DNA of 64,000 nucleotides from the NCBI GenBank assembly GCA_037962975.1, contig CM075672.1, positions 57,730,501 through 57,794,500 on the forward strand, read 5' to 3'. The position numbers and the translations under genes were made by a program. The stretch comes from Clitoria ternatea. Taxonomy: Eukaryota > Streptophyta > Magnoliopsida > Fabales > Fabaceae. Below, in pieces: positions 48,497 through 59,619 of the stretch; position 1 is the stretch's first letter; every line of letters starts with the position of its first letter. Under the pieces are notes generated by a model. The model was not told the DNA's origin, did no database searches, and worked only from the letters and a program-made list of their open reading frames with translations.

Positions 48497-49093
48497 TCAA
48501 TGAAGTTGTGATACGTGAAACACGTTATGGATGCTAGTCAACGATTGGGGAAGATCCAGTTGGTAAGCAACTTCACCAATCCGTTCCAGTATTTGGTATG
48601 GTCCAATGTATTTCAGATTCAGCTTTTGGCTCTTCAAAATCTGACCTACACCTTTAGTCGGTGAAATCCTCAGAAACACCCAGTCGCCGACTTGAAACTC
48701 AAGCAGCCTATGCTGATTGTCATAATAGCTCTTTTGTCGGTCTTGGGCAATTTTTATCTTCTCCCAGATTAAAGCAACTTGTTCGTTCATCTCTTGAATC
48801 AGCTTGGGCCCCAAATGAATGGCATCGCCATTCTCATTCCAACATAATGGAGTATGACATTTTCGACCATAAAGGGCTTCATATGGAGCCATCCCAATGC
48901 TGCTATGATAACTGTTATTGTATGCAAACTCCACCAAAGGCAAGTATTTCTCCCATGATCCGCCCTGCTCTAACACACATGCCCTTAGTATATCCTCGAG
49001 AGTCTGTATTGTCCGCTCCGACTGACCATCGGTCTGGGGATGGTACACCGAGCTCAGTCTGAGCTCAGTACCCAGTTCTTGTTGCAAGCTCCC
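48497..49093 (-). pseudogene. R5 integrase catalytic end and C-terminus
   Basis: It reads LSSVYHPQTDGQSERTIQTL with the catalytic Glu, YNNSYHSSIGMAPYEALYGR, KIAQDRQKSYYDNQHRLLEF, and the GPY/F module LNLKYIGPYQILERIG, then HNVFHVSQL. It is in frame with the preceding segment across TAG 49094-49096, where Trp (TGG) is expected. Confidence 0.9.
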
Positions 49094-49921
49094 CTAAAAT
49101 CCTGAAATGAATCGGGGATCCCGATCAGAAATAATTCTTGAGGGTACACCGTGCAGTCGTACAATCTCAACAACATACAACCTAGCCAATCGGTCCAGTG
49201 ACCATTTCATATTCATCGCCAGGAAGTGGGCACTCTTGGTTAGTCGGTCAACAATTACCCAAATCGCGTTGCACCCGGTTTGGGTACGAGGTAGCCCGGA
49301 TACGAAGTCCATGGTGATGTTTTCCCACTTCCAGATCAGAATTTCTGGGGGTTGAAGCAAACCTGGGGGTCGCTGATGTTCGACTTTGCACTTTTGGCAT
49401 ATCACATAGGACCTTACGTATTCGGTTATTGCCTTCTTCATGCCCGGCCACCAGAATTCCTTCTTCAAGTCATGATACATTTTCGTCACACGGGGATGAA
49501 TACTTAGAGAGCTTCTGTGTGCCTCAGCTAGCACAGCTTGCCTAAAATCTCCATGTGCAGGCACCACCACTCGGTCCCGGAATCTCCATATTCCATCATT
49601 ACCCTGAGTTAACTCCATATCCTTGCCTCGAGCCTGAGTGTCAATCAGTTTCAGCAACTCCTCATCGTCTTTCTGAGCAGCAACAATAGACTCCAGAAAT
49701 TCGTTTGAGATCTTCAACATTCCGACCGTCATTCGGTTTGGAGTGTCCATAACAACTCCAATGTTCATATCCCTAAAGCTCTCCAACAATTCCTGCTCTC
49801 TGCCCATCAAGTAACCCGCGTGCAACACCTTCCTGCTCAGTGCATCGGCAACAATATTCGCTTTGCCCGGGTGGTACCTCAAGTCGAAGTCATAATCTTT
49901 CAAGTACTCCACCCACCTTCT
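49094..49921 (-). pseudogene. R5 RNase H end, integrase zinc region and core
   Basis: It starts MEYLKDYDFDLRYHPGKANI with VADALSRK (end of RNase H). In the HHCC region, HRSSLSIHPRVTKMYHDLKK is followed by SYVICQKCKV, with one Cys ligand apparently changed to Tyr. The core has TMDFVSGLPRTQTG with its Asp, WVIVDRLTKSAHFLAMNMK, and IISDRDPRFIS with the second Asp. TAG at 49922-49924 (CAG) precedes the segment. Confidence 0.9.
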
Positions 49922-50527
49922 CTACCTCATATTTAGCTCCTTTTGGTCGAATAAATACTTCAGACTTTTGTGGTCACTGAACACCACAAAACGGGACCCA
50001 TAAAGGTAATGACGCCAAATCTTTAATGCATACACTACTGCCGCTAGCTCCAGATCATGGGTCGGATAATTCAATTCATGGGGTCTCAATTGCCTGGAAG
50101 CATAGGCAATCACCCGGTCGGATTGCATCAGCACGTACCCCAAATCGAACTTGGATGCATCATAATACACTACAAATTCTCGTGTTACATCGGGCAATGC
50201 AAGCACCGGGGCAGTCGTCAAACACCGTTTGAGAGTCTGGAAACTCAGCTCATACTTTTCTGACCACACAAAAGGACTCTTTTTCCTTGTTAACCGAGTC
50301 AGAGGAAGTGCTATCCGAGAGAACCCTTCAATGAAACGTCGATAGTATCCAGCTAATTTAAGGAAACTTCTGATTTTAGTTACCGACCTCGGCCTCTCCC
50401 AAGCCATAACCGCCTCAATTTTAGTCGGATCAACCGAGACGCCCTCTCGTGAAATTACATGTCCCAAGAATTTCACACTACTCTCCCAAAAATCACACTT
50501 GGATAGTTTAGCATACAACTTCTTCTC
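49922..50527 (-). pseudogene. R5 RT connection and RNase H
   Basis: It reads [40 protein letters not shown], and RNase H starting [16 protein letters not shown]. The catalytic Asp is kept but neighbouring Cys residues are Tyr, as expected from G-to-A changes. [20 protein letters not shown] and [19 protein letters not shown] follow. TGA at 50528-50530 (CGA) separates it from the RT. Confidence 0.9.
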
Positions 50528-50908
50528 TCAGAGTATCTGCAGAACGGTCTGAAGGTGTTGAGCATGCTCCTCAACCGACCTCGAATACACCAGGATGTCA
50601 TCAATGAATACCACCACAAACTGGTCCAAATATGGTTGAAAAATCCGATTCATATAGTCCATGAAGATGGCAGGGGAATTCATCACTCCAAAGGGCATTA
50701 CAATGTACTCGAAATGCCCATACCGAGTCCGAAACGATGTCTTCGGAATATCTTCTGACTTCACTCGGATCTGGTGGTATCCCGACCTCAAGTCGATCTT
50801 AGAAAACACAACAGCGCCCCTCAATTGGTCCAGCAAGTCATCAATCCGAGGCAATGGATATTTATTTTTAATCGTTAATTTATTCAGCTGTCGGTAATCG
50901 ATGCATAT
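50528..50908 (-). pseudogene. R5 reverse transcriptase core
   Basis: Blocks are [51 protein letters not shown], and the catalytic [12 protein letters not shown]. Bounded by TGA 50909-50911 and TGA 50528-50530, both at positions where the family has Arg (CGA). Confidence 0.92.
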
Positions 50909-51589
50909 TCACATGCTACCGTCCTTCTTCTTTACCAGTAACACCGGAGCGCCCCATGGTGAAGCACTCGGTCGGATAAAGCCTTTTTCCAGCAGTTCAT
51001 TTACTTGTTTCTTTACCTCGGCCAATTCCACCGAAGAAATTCTATATGGCGCTCGGGACAAAGGCTCTGCCCCAGGAATTAAGTCAATAGAGAAATCAAT
51101 CTCCCGACTGGGAGGCAACTCCAGAATTTCTTCCGGAAAAACATCAGAAAATTTGCAAACAATTGGAATATCACTCGGCAGAAGGTTATACCGACCCTCT
51201 GAAGCAAATAGAATAACATATGTGGCTGAGACATCACTCACCACATCCTTCGTGTCGAGTTCCTGAGAGAAAACAATACTCTTCCGATAGCAGTTGACCA
51301 TCACATGATTAGCAGCTAGCCAATCGAGACCTAGAATAACATCTAAGTTCCTCAATGACATACAGATAAAATTCACTCGGAAAGTACGGTCTTCGATTTG
51401 CATCGGCATATCTCTACACACGGTGGTTACGCGAAAAGTGGAACCGGTTGGAGTGGAAACAATAAGGGCGTTCTCCATTAAACCGATCGGCAAACCAAGC
51501 TGTCGTACACAACTCTCAGAAATAAATGAATGGGTCATGCCCGAATCGTAAATTACATCAACAAGATAGCCACAGATGGGGCACTTACC
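50909..51589 (-). pseudogene. R5 protease and RT N-terminus
   Basis: The protease site is IYDSGMTHSFISES, with Met in place of Ala after the Gly. LDVILGLDWLAANHVMVNC and the linker [20 protein letters not shown] follow, then [20 protein letters not shown]. It is open for 209 residues from the Met at 51538 and in frame with gag across TAG 51590-51592 (CAG). Confidence 0.9.
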
Positions 51590-52678
51590 CTACACCAAGT
51601 TGTCATTCCTCATGGCTTCCGAGGCATCAAATGCGAACACCCGCCCGGTCATGGCATTCTGGGCACCACTGGACTGGGCATCAGATCTTCCCGATTGTTG
51701 GCCTCCCTGACCAGCACCATGCCTGCCTCCTCTCTGAAAATTGGCACCCCGAGTTCTAGAAGGGTTGGTTCGGTTGCCCTGCCTGCCCGGCTGCTGCCTC
51801 TGGGGGAAATCGGGCCTGAGGTGCCCCGACTGTCCACATTGGAAGCACACAATTTGATTGGCTTGACAGTATTTGGCAATGTGACCCTCCTGGCCACAAT
51901 TGTAGCACACACGACTATCAGACGGATTACCCGATCGGCCAGTAGAACCCCGACCGGAAGAGGATGAAGAGGTGGCGGAAGACTTGCCGCCCCGAAAGAA
52001 TTGGCCCATCCTCTTGAAGCTGAACCCCTTTGCTTTCAGTGGCTTTTTGTCTCTCGGCTGAGACGTCCTTTGTAACTGCACCTCTTCAGTCAATCTAGCT
52101 TTGTTCACCAGAGTCGAGTAGTCCCGAATCTCCATCGGTACAATTACACTACGGAGTTTAATCCGTAGTCCAGCCTCGTATTTAGCACACTTGCTGCCCT
52201 CAGTCCCTTCCAGCGAAAAAGGATGATAAAAATCACACAGCTCGTCGAACTTGCTGGTGTACTCGGCCACAGACAGTCGGCCTTGCTCCAACTTTAGGAA
52301 TTCCATTTCCTTCCGAATTTTGTAGTTATCCGGGAAGTACTTAACAAAGAATCTCCTTCAGAAATTTGCCCATACTAGCGGCTTATTTGTCACGTTCATC
52401 TGCACCTTCACCTGAGACCACCATACTCTAGCCTCGTCCTTTAATTGATAGGTAGCAAACAAAACCTTTTGCTCTTCCGAGCACTCAAAGTATTCAAAGA
52501 CCTGCTCAATATCCCTGATCCAAATGTATGCCCCGTCATAATCGTGTCCTCCCTTATAGGCCGGGTAATTCCTTTTCAGGAATTTATCCAGAGTGGGACC
52601 AGACTCGGTCCTACTCATCAGCTGGGTAAATTTGGAGAAGAAATTGTCTCCTCCACCGGAACTGGTTCCTTCGGCCAT
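51590..52678 (-). pseudogene. R5 gag, one stop
   Basis: It starts at ATG 52678 (MAEGTSSGGGDNFFSKFTQL). The gag domain includes LKDEARVWWSQVK and MEFLKLEQGRLSVAEYTSKF. TGA 52358-52360 (CGA) interrupts it in the middle. A Ser-rich linker leads to two knuckles: CYNCGQEGHIAKYC is complete, and CFQCGQSGHLRPDF has Phe in place of the last Cys. A Gly/Arg/Gln-rich tail then leads to the protease. It differs clearly from the R1 and R3 gag and so belongs to another family. Confidence 0.9.
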
Positions 52679-52897
52679 ATTGTAATTCTACAATGAGTAA
52701 ACACGTCACCATTAATAACCAATGCCAACCAGGGAGTCGGAAATTTACCTCACACACATAAAATGCCACGCCAATGGAGTGCCAAGGGAACGATGCCAAG
52801 CTGCATAAGCAAAACACAACACAATTGAATGCAACCAGCCCTCACCGGACTCATACAATCACTAAATTGACCCATACACCCGGCTCTAGAAAGAACC

Positions 52898-52909
52898 GCT
52901 CTGATACCA
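52898..52909 (-). other. R5 primer binding site (initiator-Met tRNA)
   Basis: GCTCTGATACCA on the plus strand, TGGTATCAGAGC on the minus strand, 2 bases from the LTR at 52912. Confidence 0.95.
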
Positions 52910-52911
52910 AT

Positions 52912-55900
52912 TGTAACATCCTAGATTAATTTACCTTTTTATTTACATACGGTAGATTATTTTCATAACAAATTTTTTGTGTTGAATAAAAATTGTATCT
53001 TAGTGTGAATTAGTATTTACTTCTTTTAACATTTAATCCACTCGGTCTAGATGTAAAATAATATTTACCTCTTTTAGCTACATACAATCATGCCTAGTAT
53101 GAACAAAACCGTCCTAAAATAAATCTTTAAATAAAAGTATGTTACAATAATAACCGATCGGAAATGGTTCTACTCGGTCTTGACAACAAACAGTATTCAC
53201 TTAGATGCAATCAAAATGATAATAAGAGTGCACGCAGAATAACATCCGCTCGGTAAAATGGTGTAGAAACAGCGGGAGAAGAAAAAGGAGCAAAGGAAGA
53301 GGAAGAGGACAGGGGTCATTCGCCTAAGCGAGTCCCTAAAATTCCTAGGCGAAATCCAAAAGTCACTTAGGCGAGTACCGACTCGCTTGAGCGAATGCCA
53401 CACCTGAAGGCTAGGCGAACAAGACGCACATGCGGACCCACATGAGGTTTCACTCGGTAAAATGGTTTACTCGGCAATAGGGTTTCACTCGGAAAACACT
53501 CCACTTTCACTCACTCGGACATTCCACACTTGACTCATTACTACCCTTCACTCAGAAAGCTTAGCTCGGTCACAACTCCCTCGTGGATAATTCAACCTCC
53601 CTCACTCGGTTATCGCCTCTCCGAATATCCTCACTCGGTGAATACCCTGTCCTTACTTCCCTCGAAAGAAACTCAGATTTCCCCCTCGGACACATCCAAC
53701 TCCTCTTCACTCAAAATCATGATACGCCTTCTTCACTCGTAATCTTCATACATTTTCTTTACTCGGAACTCTCTCCCTACCAATCCCACTCGGGACATTC
53801 TAACCTTCCACCCGGAAGGGGGTCTCTCGGTTATCCCCCACTCGGGAATGGATCCGCTAGTTAATGAGCTGACACAGCAAACAAGAAAACATAAAGATCC
53901 ATGTATTTTAAAATATAAATTCGCATCCGATTCAAATTAAGTTGGCACACAAATAATAATAAACACTCAAAAACTCCTTATACACACATATGCTCTACAC
54001 AATCACTCAAAATCTCTCGGGCCTTGGCATCGATCTCCCCCTTGGCACGACTCCATGGCTCTGGCTTCCTCCCTGTCACTGGTTACTAAATTAAAATAAT
54101 AGCAAGGGTGAGTGTTTGGCATCATAATTAATATAAAGCGGAATTTAACAAGTTAAATAAATATATATATATATATATGTCTCATTTGGAAATCGTAGTA
54201 GTTCACTCGGCAAACCCAACGATAGCATTCAGTAAAGATAACAATTCATACTCATCAAATATATTAAATTTTCACTCGGAGATTTATCGAGTCACAATCG
54301 GAAATTATAGCACATTACACACAATGAACACATCCACTTAACTTAGCAAATATATCAAATTCATCGATAATCACCACTGACTCTCATGCAATCTGACTCC
54401 TAGTATCCGGATACTAAAGGATCGGCCTTCAGCTGGGGGTCCTACTTGACACCCTGTGAACCCTGCTTGGTTCACCGAGTCCTGCTTGACTCTCCACCTC
54501 GACCACTGGGTCCTACATGACCACTGGGTAGCTCAACTGGGCACAAAAACCACGGGAGCCGGAAATGAGGGGCTATAATATACCAGCGGCCGTCCCACAC
54601 CACATAGTTATACATATAGTTCATATTTCCCATATCAAACTTGGCCATTAACATCACTTTCTCATCACTCGGGTGACCTGCTTGTCAAACCCGGATTCAC
54701 ATTATAACACCGATCATCTCAACATTAAATATTTCAAGCTCATTTCATAATCAACTCAGTCACACACCCGATCCTCAACTGATCGGTGTACATGGTCACA
54801 CATACACAAACATAGGCAAACAGCAACATTCAATAACATTTTCTTACCCTGTTCATACCATTCAACGGATCGGATAGGAGGTAGATCCTACTCTAATTAA
54901 TCATAACCCGAACACCCCCCTTACCTCGATTCTACGCTTCGATGATCTGCTCTCAGTGTCGGTCCCTTCCTCCGGGCACAGGATTCGCAGTCTCAGCTCC
55001 GTCACTCAGCCTTTCGTTGCTTAACCTACTACCTATGTGTCTAAATGTAAAAACCTGTTAACTCAATGCCCTCAGCTCATAGGCCACACTTGAGCTCACA
55101 CTCACCAAAGGAGTGGAGAACAGACCCGAATACAGCCATGCATGGCCCTTGGCTACCAGAGAAACGAAAAGGGATAAAGAGCCACAAATAAAACGGATCA
55201 GTGGACTCACCTTGAGGACACGATCACAGGAATGGGGTTAGATTAAAGCTTTAGCACGAACGGAGTCCTCCTCTGGTGCATGCAACTCAGCGGCACAAGA
55301 GGAGAAAACGAAGAAGAAGGAGAGACAGACCAAAAGAAGAAGAAGTGATTCGTGAATAATGAAGGGGAGAGAGAAAGAATTTCCTTTTATATAAAGCTCA
55401 GGGGCAAGACAGCCTTTTCCCCTATTTTATTTGCATTCTCATTAAAAGTTTTAATTAATTTCATCACATTGGATTCTTTTATAATTACCGACCAACTACT
55501 CTTATTTGCTTTCATAATGTTTAATTATTTGTAACTGTCTGATACTTCATAAGAGTATCGATCCGAGCTGGATACCGGCCAACCGGTGTCCAGGCGTAGT
55601 GTCCACACCTCGGTAATCCGAGCTAACGCTTGAGAGGTCGGACACTTCATCCGTCCTTACATCTTTGTTATGCATATCCGTTTGCCTCAGCCATACAAGA
55701 GGTTGATCCGGACTATAATTCTGAGTTAGGCGTTCTCCTCACACCGGTTAATCCAAGATTACTCCAGGCACACTGGATAAGCATCAGTCACAAGACAGCA
55801 CGTCTTTGGCCGTTCTCCCCTGCACAACCGATCTTCAACACCGTTTGGTCCTCACATCTAAGACTAGCCTGACACTGGATTCCTTGACCCCGGTTCAGGC

Positions 55901-55985
55901 AGATCAAATATTAAATAAATCTCTAAGACATTTGCTAATATTTTCCACTTTCCGTAATCTTTATTAAAATACCAGGAATGTTACA
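52912..55985 (-). repeat. R5 5' LTR, 3074 bp
   Basis: TGTAACATCC to GGAATGTTACA. Palindromes lie at 53317-53425, the CACTCGG array at 53450-53850, CTCACCC...TTTAG at 54086-54112 (minus), an AT run near 54163, and CCGG-rich sequence at 55570-55890. Confidence 0.93.
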
Positions 55986-56125
55986 ACTATATACAACATA
56001 GTTATATACATCACATGATCATAAACATTAAACTATACATACACTAAAAATCAGGGGCACACAGGCTCCCATACAAAAGATAAAAGAAAAACATTTATCC
56101 TAATCCTCATCTATCCAAGAAGAAT

Positions 56126-56887
56126 CTACTGATCTACGCCAAAAATGGGCTGGGCAGGTGCGAACAGTGTTGAAGTATCTAGCGGGGCCATACTCGTCGA
56201 GGGCTGAGAACCAAAAGGTAGAGTGGTCCGCTGATAGGCATCAAAGGCTTCCCCAAGTAAATCCCTGGCCATTGCTGACATACCTGTAAGACTCTCAATC
56301 TCTCCATACATGAAGCTCCTAAAAATATATCCCTTTGGGAGTGGTCCCACTAATGCCTTTCCATAAATCTCTCCATAGGGGTTGGTGCGGGTGCCACTAG
56401 GTGAACTGGGTCCTCCATCACCATCTCTGGAACATAAATAGCCATAGGCTCTACTTGTAGTGTCTACTCTGGTAAGGCTAGGAGGATGGCAGGATCTGTA
56501 GCCATAATGTCCACCGAGTTCACCTTAGGATCCTTCTCGAGGTCCTCTTCAAGCTCTTCTTCTTGCTCATCATTGTCTCCCTCGGGAGATGGTGGGAGGT
56601 ACTCTTGAGTAGGAGACCTCGAAGGGTGATGTGGAGGCTTTAGTAAGGGGTTAGGTCCTAATAGATCCTCTGCTATGGCTGCCTCTCTACTAGTAAGCTC
56701 ATCAAGCTCTTGGACCCTAAGAGGCAACGGGGGATCTCTGCAGCGACAAACTGTGCTCTCTATTACCTCAACGTCCTTCTCATAGGGCTACTCGACCTCT
56801 CGTGGCTGATATGTAGAAACGTCCTTTGGAACCTCTAGTATCGCAACTAGGTTGCTATGAGCACGAGAACATGATCCGATCAGAGGT
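56126..56887 (-). pseudogene. Decayed ORF of unknown identity inside an LTR-like segment
   Basis: On the minus strand about 250 codons can be followed. The first part reads RPLIGSCSRAHSNLVAILEV, then RVQELDELTSREAAIAEDLL, and an acidic stretch DEQEEELEEDLEKD. TAG codons lie at 56788-56790 and 56464-56466, and a frame change falls near 56350-56400. The last 75 residues read GPLPKGYIFRSFMYGEIESL to APAQPIFGVDQ and a stop. Codon-like continuity across the stops suggests a former protein. The frame begins right after a splice-acceptor-like CTCACC...AG. I do not recognise the family. It could be a captured host fragment or an element-specific protein. Confidence 0.45.
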
Positions 56888-57154
56888 CTAGAGGAAGTGT
56901 TAAGGGTGAGTCAAATCTTCCACAACAATCAGAGAGATGTTATCTCTGACATTCCTTTCACACAGTACCAATCGGTATTATTCTCTATTTCCTACCATTC
57001 TCACAAGGGTTCCGAATCAATTCATACTAAGTTGTGTTCCATCACTCAACCTTCCTCAATTGTCCTGTCAATTCAACTTTCTACTCTCCCTCTCACTGTG
57101 GCGCCCATAATCCGGTACATAATATTAAAGATATTATTAATTAAATATTAAAAG

Positions 57155-57157
57155 TGA
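57155..57157. other. Putative 3-bp target duplication of the CACTA element
   Basis: TGA directly precedes CACTACAACAG. CACTA elements duplicate 3 bases. The right copy lies beyond the window. Confidence 0.5.
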
Positions 57158-57180
57158 CACTACAACAGAAATTATAAAAG
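57158..57180 (+). repeat. CACTA left terminal inverted repeat
   Basis: CACTACAACAGAAATTATAA and a few following bases. The exact length needs the right end. Confidence 0.8.
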
Positions 57181-57280
57181 GATGCGGTACTATTGTCTGC
57201 GGTTGGGCGGAATCGCAGACATTGTTGCAAAAAAGACACTAAAGTAAGTGGTTATTAAAGGGAAACGCTGACAATAGTAT

Positions 57281-57655
57281 TATCAGCGGTTCAAGGTATC
57301 AACCGCTGACAATAGTCTATGTTAATAACAAAAGATTCCCACACGTACAGCCCTGGTGCGTTAGTTTTTCACACTTGCTTAATAAAATATTAATATATTT
57401 AGTATTATCAGCGGTTCAAGGTAGTAACCGCTGACAATAGTCTATGTTAGTAACAAAGGATTTCCACACGGTCAGCCCTGGTGCGTTAGCTTTTCACATT
57501 TGCTTAATAAAATATTAATATATTTAGTATTATCAGCGGTTCAATGTACCAACCGCTGACAATAGTCTATCTTAATAATATAGAATTTCCACACGTACAG
57601 CTCTGGACCCTGGTGCGTTAGCTTTTCACACTTGATTAATAAAATATTAATATAT
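57281..57655 (+). repeat. CACTA subterminal repeats, three units of 125 bp
   Basis: TATCAGCGGTTCAA begins units at 57281, 57406 and 57531. Each holds an inverted pair, AGCGGTT and AACCGCT, separated by about 9 bases, then GACAATAGTCTAT, TGGTGCGTTAG and TTAATATATTTA. A further AACGCTGACAATAGTAT lies just before. In this superfamily, subterminal repeats are transposase binding sites; the inverted pair is the likely core. Confidence 0.85.
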
Positions 57656-59619
57656 TTATAATGATGCACGCGTACAGGACAGGATGGTAAGGTTTTTATC
57701 AAAGTGTTGATATTTTAATAAAATATTAATATATTTTATGTCTTGATGTTTTAATTTTTTTTTACCTCTCTCTTCCCTTATTGGTTTCCAACGTTTCATT
57801 TTATAGAAGACAAAAGGTGCCTGTTTTTCCCTCTGTTTTCAGTAGTTTCCATTCCCCTGTGTTGGTGCGTTTTGCTCAATGTCCAAGTATGCTGTTAGTG
57901 GTCCATAGCAGGCTTTTTTTCCCTCTCTGTTTTTAGCAGCTTTTATTCCCCTGTCCGTGCATTTTACTCAATGTCCAAGTGTGCTATTTGTGGTCTATAG
58001 TAGGCTTTATTTTGGCTTGTGGTCTATCTGCATCTCCCTCTCTTTTCTTCAAGGTAAGTTATTTATATTATAATGTGTAAAATCTGAATTTTTTAATAGC
58101 TAAAGTGTTTTTGAGATACCCCAAAAATGCTCATTATGTAAAAAATTATGTTTATTGGTCTGTGATTTCTACACTAATTTATAATTTTATGAATAAGAAA
58201 TTTCCATTGTAATAACAAGTAGTTTTTTTGTATTATATTACCAAGTAATAACAAGTAACGTTATTTTGAGCATTAAAACATGTTTTGCATATATGTTATT
58301 TGGCATGAAATATATTAACTAATTTGGCATGAAATATATTAACTAATGAGTTTGTATAATGTGGTTTCTGAAGCACGGTGATACATTTCATCAAAGTAAC
58401 GTTTTTCATATAATTTATTTGGCATGAAATATATTAATATGCTAATTTGCAAGACATTGAATGTTGTTCTACTTTGAAGTGAAAATTTACATATATGTTG
58501 GACACTGTTAGGGAAATATGCTAGTGGCAAATGGAAAATGTTAATAGAATTAAAGGTTAAATGTTAAAGAAAGATTCAATCATGAACTAGAAAATTTCAG
58601 TGAAGAAAGATTTAGGTGAATTAAAGGTTAAATGTTAATAGAATTAAAGGTTAAATCTTAATAGAATTAAAGGTTAAATATGCTAGTAAATAATTTTAAA
58701 AAAAAATTAGGTGAAGAAAGATTCAATCATGAAAACTTCATAAAATATTTGAATATTGGGTTTTACAAAATTATAATGAACTAGAACCTTACAAAATATT
58801 TAAATATTGGGTTTTACAAAATCATAATGAACTAGAACTTCTAAATTATAATGTTTTTAAATACATAATGGATTAGGGATGAACAAGTTTATGGAACTAA
58901 GTGAATTAAAATTTATGTGTTTATTTTAAGAAATAATAAAATTGCTAAATAATTATTAAGCATGGAAATAAAATATTAAGCACGGACAAGGAAATAAAAT
59001 ATTAAGCATGGAACTTGCTTTGTTGACCAAATGAATTATTAAGAAAGGATGTTAGCTTTGAACAAATTATTGGCACTTAACACTTGTATTTCAGCATGAA
59101 TTTTCTCTAGGAGAGTGGAAATCTTTGCATTTAAAATATTCAAGCATATGGGACAAGAGACAATGGTGGAAGAATTGAATAAAATAAATTTGGCAAATGG
59201 ATCTCTTCTAAAATATAATTCAACGTGAATTAGAAAGGAAGGAGGAGATGGATTAAGTAAATTAGTTTTGCATTTTAAGAGAAATGGAACATTTAACTTA
59301 AATGGAACATTTAAATATTTTATTTTGTAGAAATGGAATTATGATTACCTTTACCCTTGTGATTTTGTTGACTAAAATCGTAATATAGGTTGGTGATGTT
59401 TTGAGATGAGTGTAGTCTAACTATCCTTGAATTTAGTATTTCGATGTATATAAGTTGAATTTAGTTATTCGATGTATATTAGTTATTCAAATAAATCCAG
59501 TTAATAGTAGTATAACAAGCACTATTCAAATATGTTCAAGAAACTCATGAATGTAATTACCTTTGTTTTCCTTCCAATAAATTTAACTCTATATTTGGTT
59601 TTCCTTGCATTTACTAAGA
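57656..59619 (+). other. CACTA 5' leader region, non-coding
   Basis: No gene is seen. A pyrimidine-rich tract (57755-58050) ends at TTCTTCAAGGTAAGTT, a good 5' splice site (about 58053). ACTAAG before ATG 59620 could be the acceptor, so a leader intron is possible. Small repeats: a 24-bp pair TTTGGCATGAAATATATTAA (58299, 58323), 22-bp units GAATTAAAGGTTAAATGTTA (58619-58680), and a pair of about 50 bp (58743, 58793). Confidence 0.55.

Larger units (their letters stand above)
45152..55985 (-). mobile_element. R5, complete but broken Tekay-type gypsy element
   Basis: It is 10.8 kb on the minus strand. LTRs are 52912-55985 (5', 3074 bp) and 45152-48233 (3', 3082 bp), with about 4% difference in the part compared. 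Flanks are ATTAT on the left and ACTAT on the right, a target duplication with one mismatch. The left LTR begins TATAACATCC, so its terminal TG has become TA. The internal region has PBS, gag, PR, RT, RNase H, integrase, chromodomain-like tail and polypurine tract in order, in a single frame interrupted by six stops up to the integrase C-terminus. Confidence 0.93.
55986..57157 (-). repeat. Family A LTR, inverse orientation, continued
   Basis: It continues 45151 after R5 (one-mismatch duplication ATTAT/ACTAT). The landmark GTGCCCCTGA reads on the minus strand at about 56045-56054. ACTCACCC...CTCTAG is at 56888-56911 (minus). It carries a decayed reading frame of unknown identity and is cut on the right by the CACTA element. 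Its LTR start is not in view. Confidence 0.55.
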
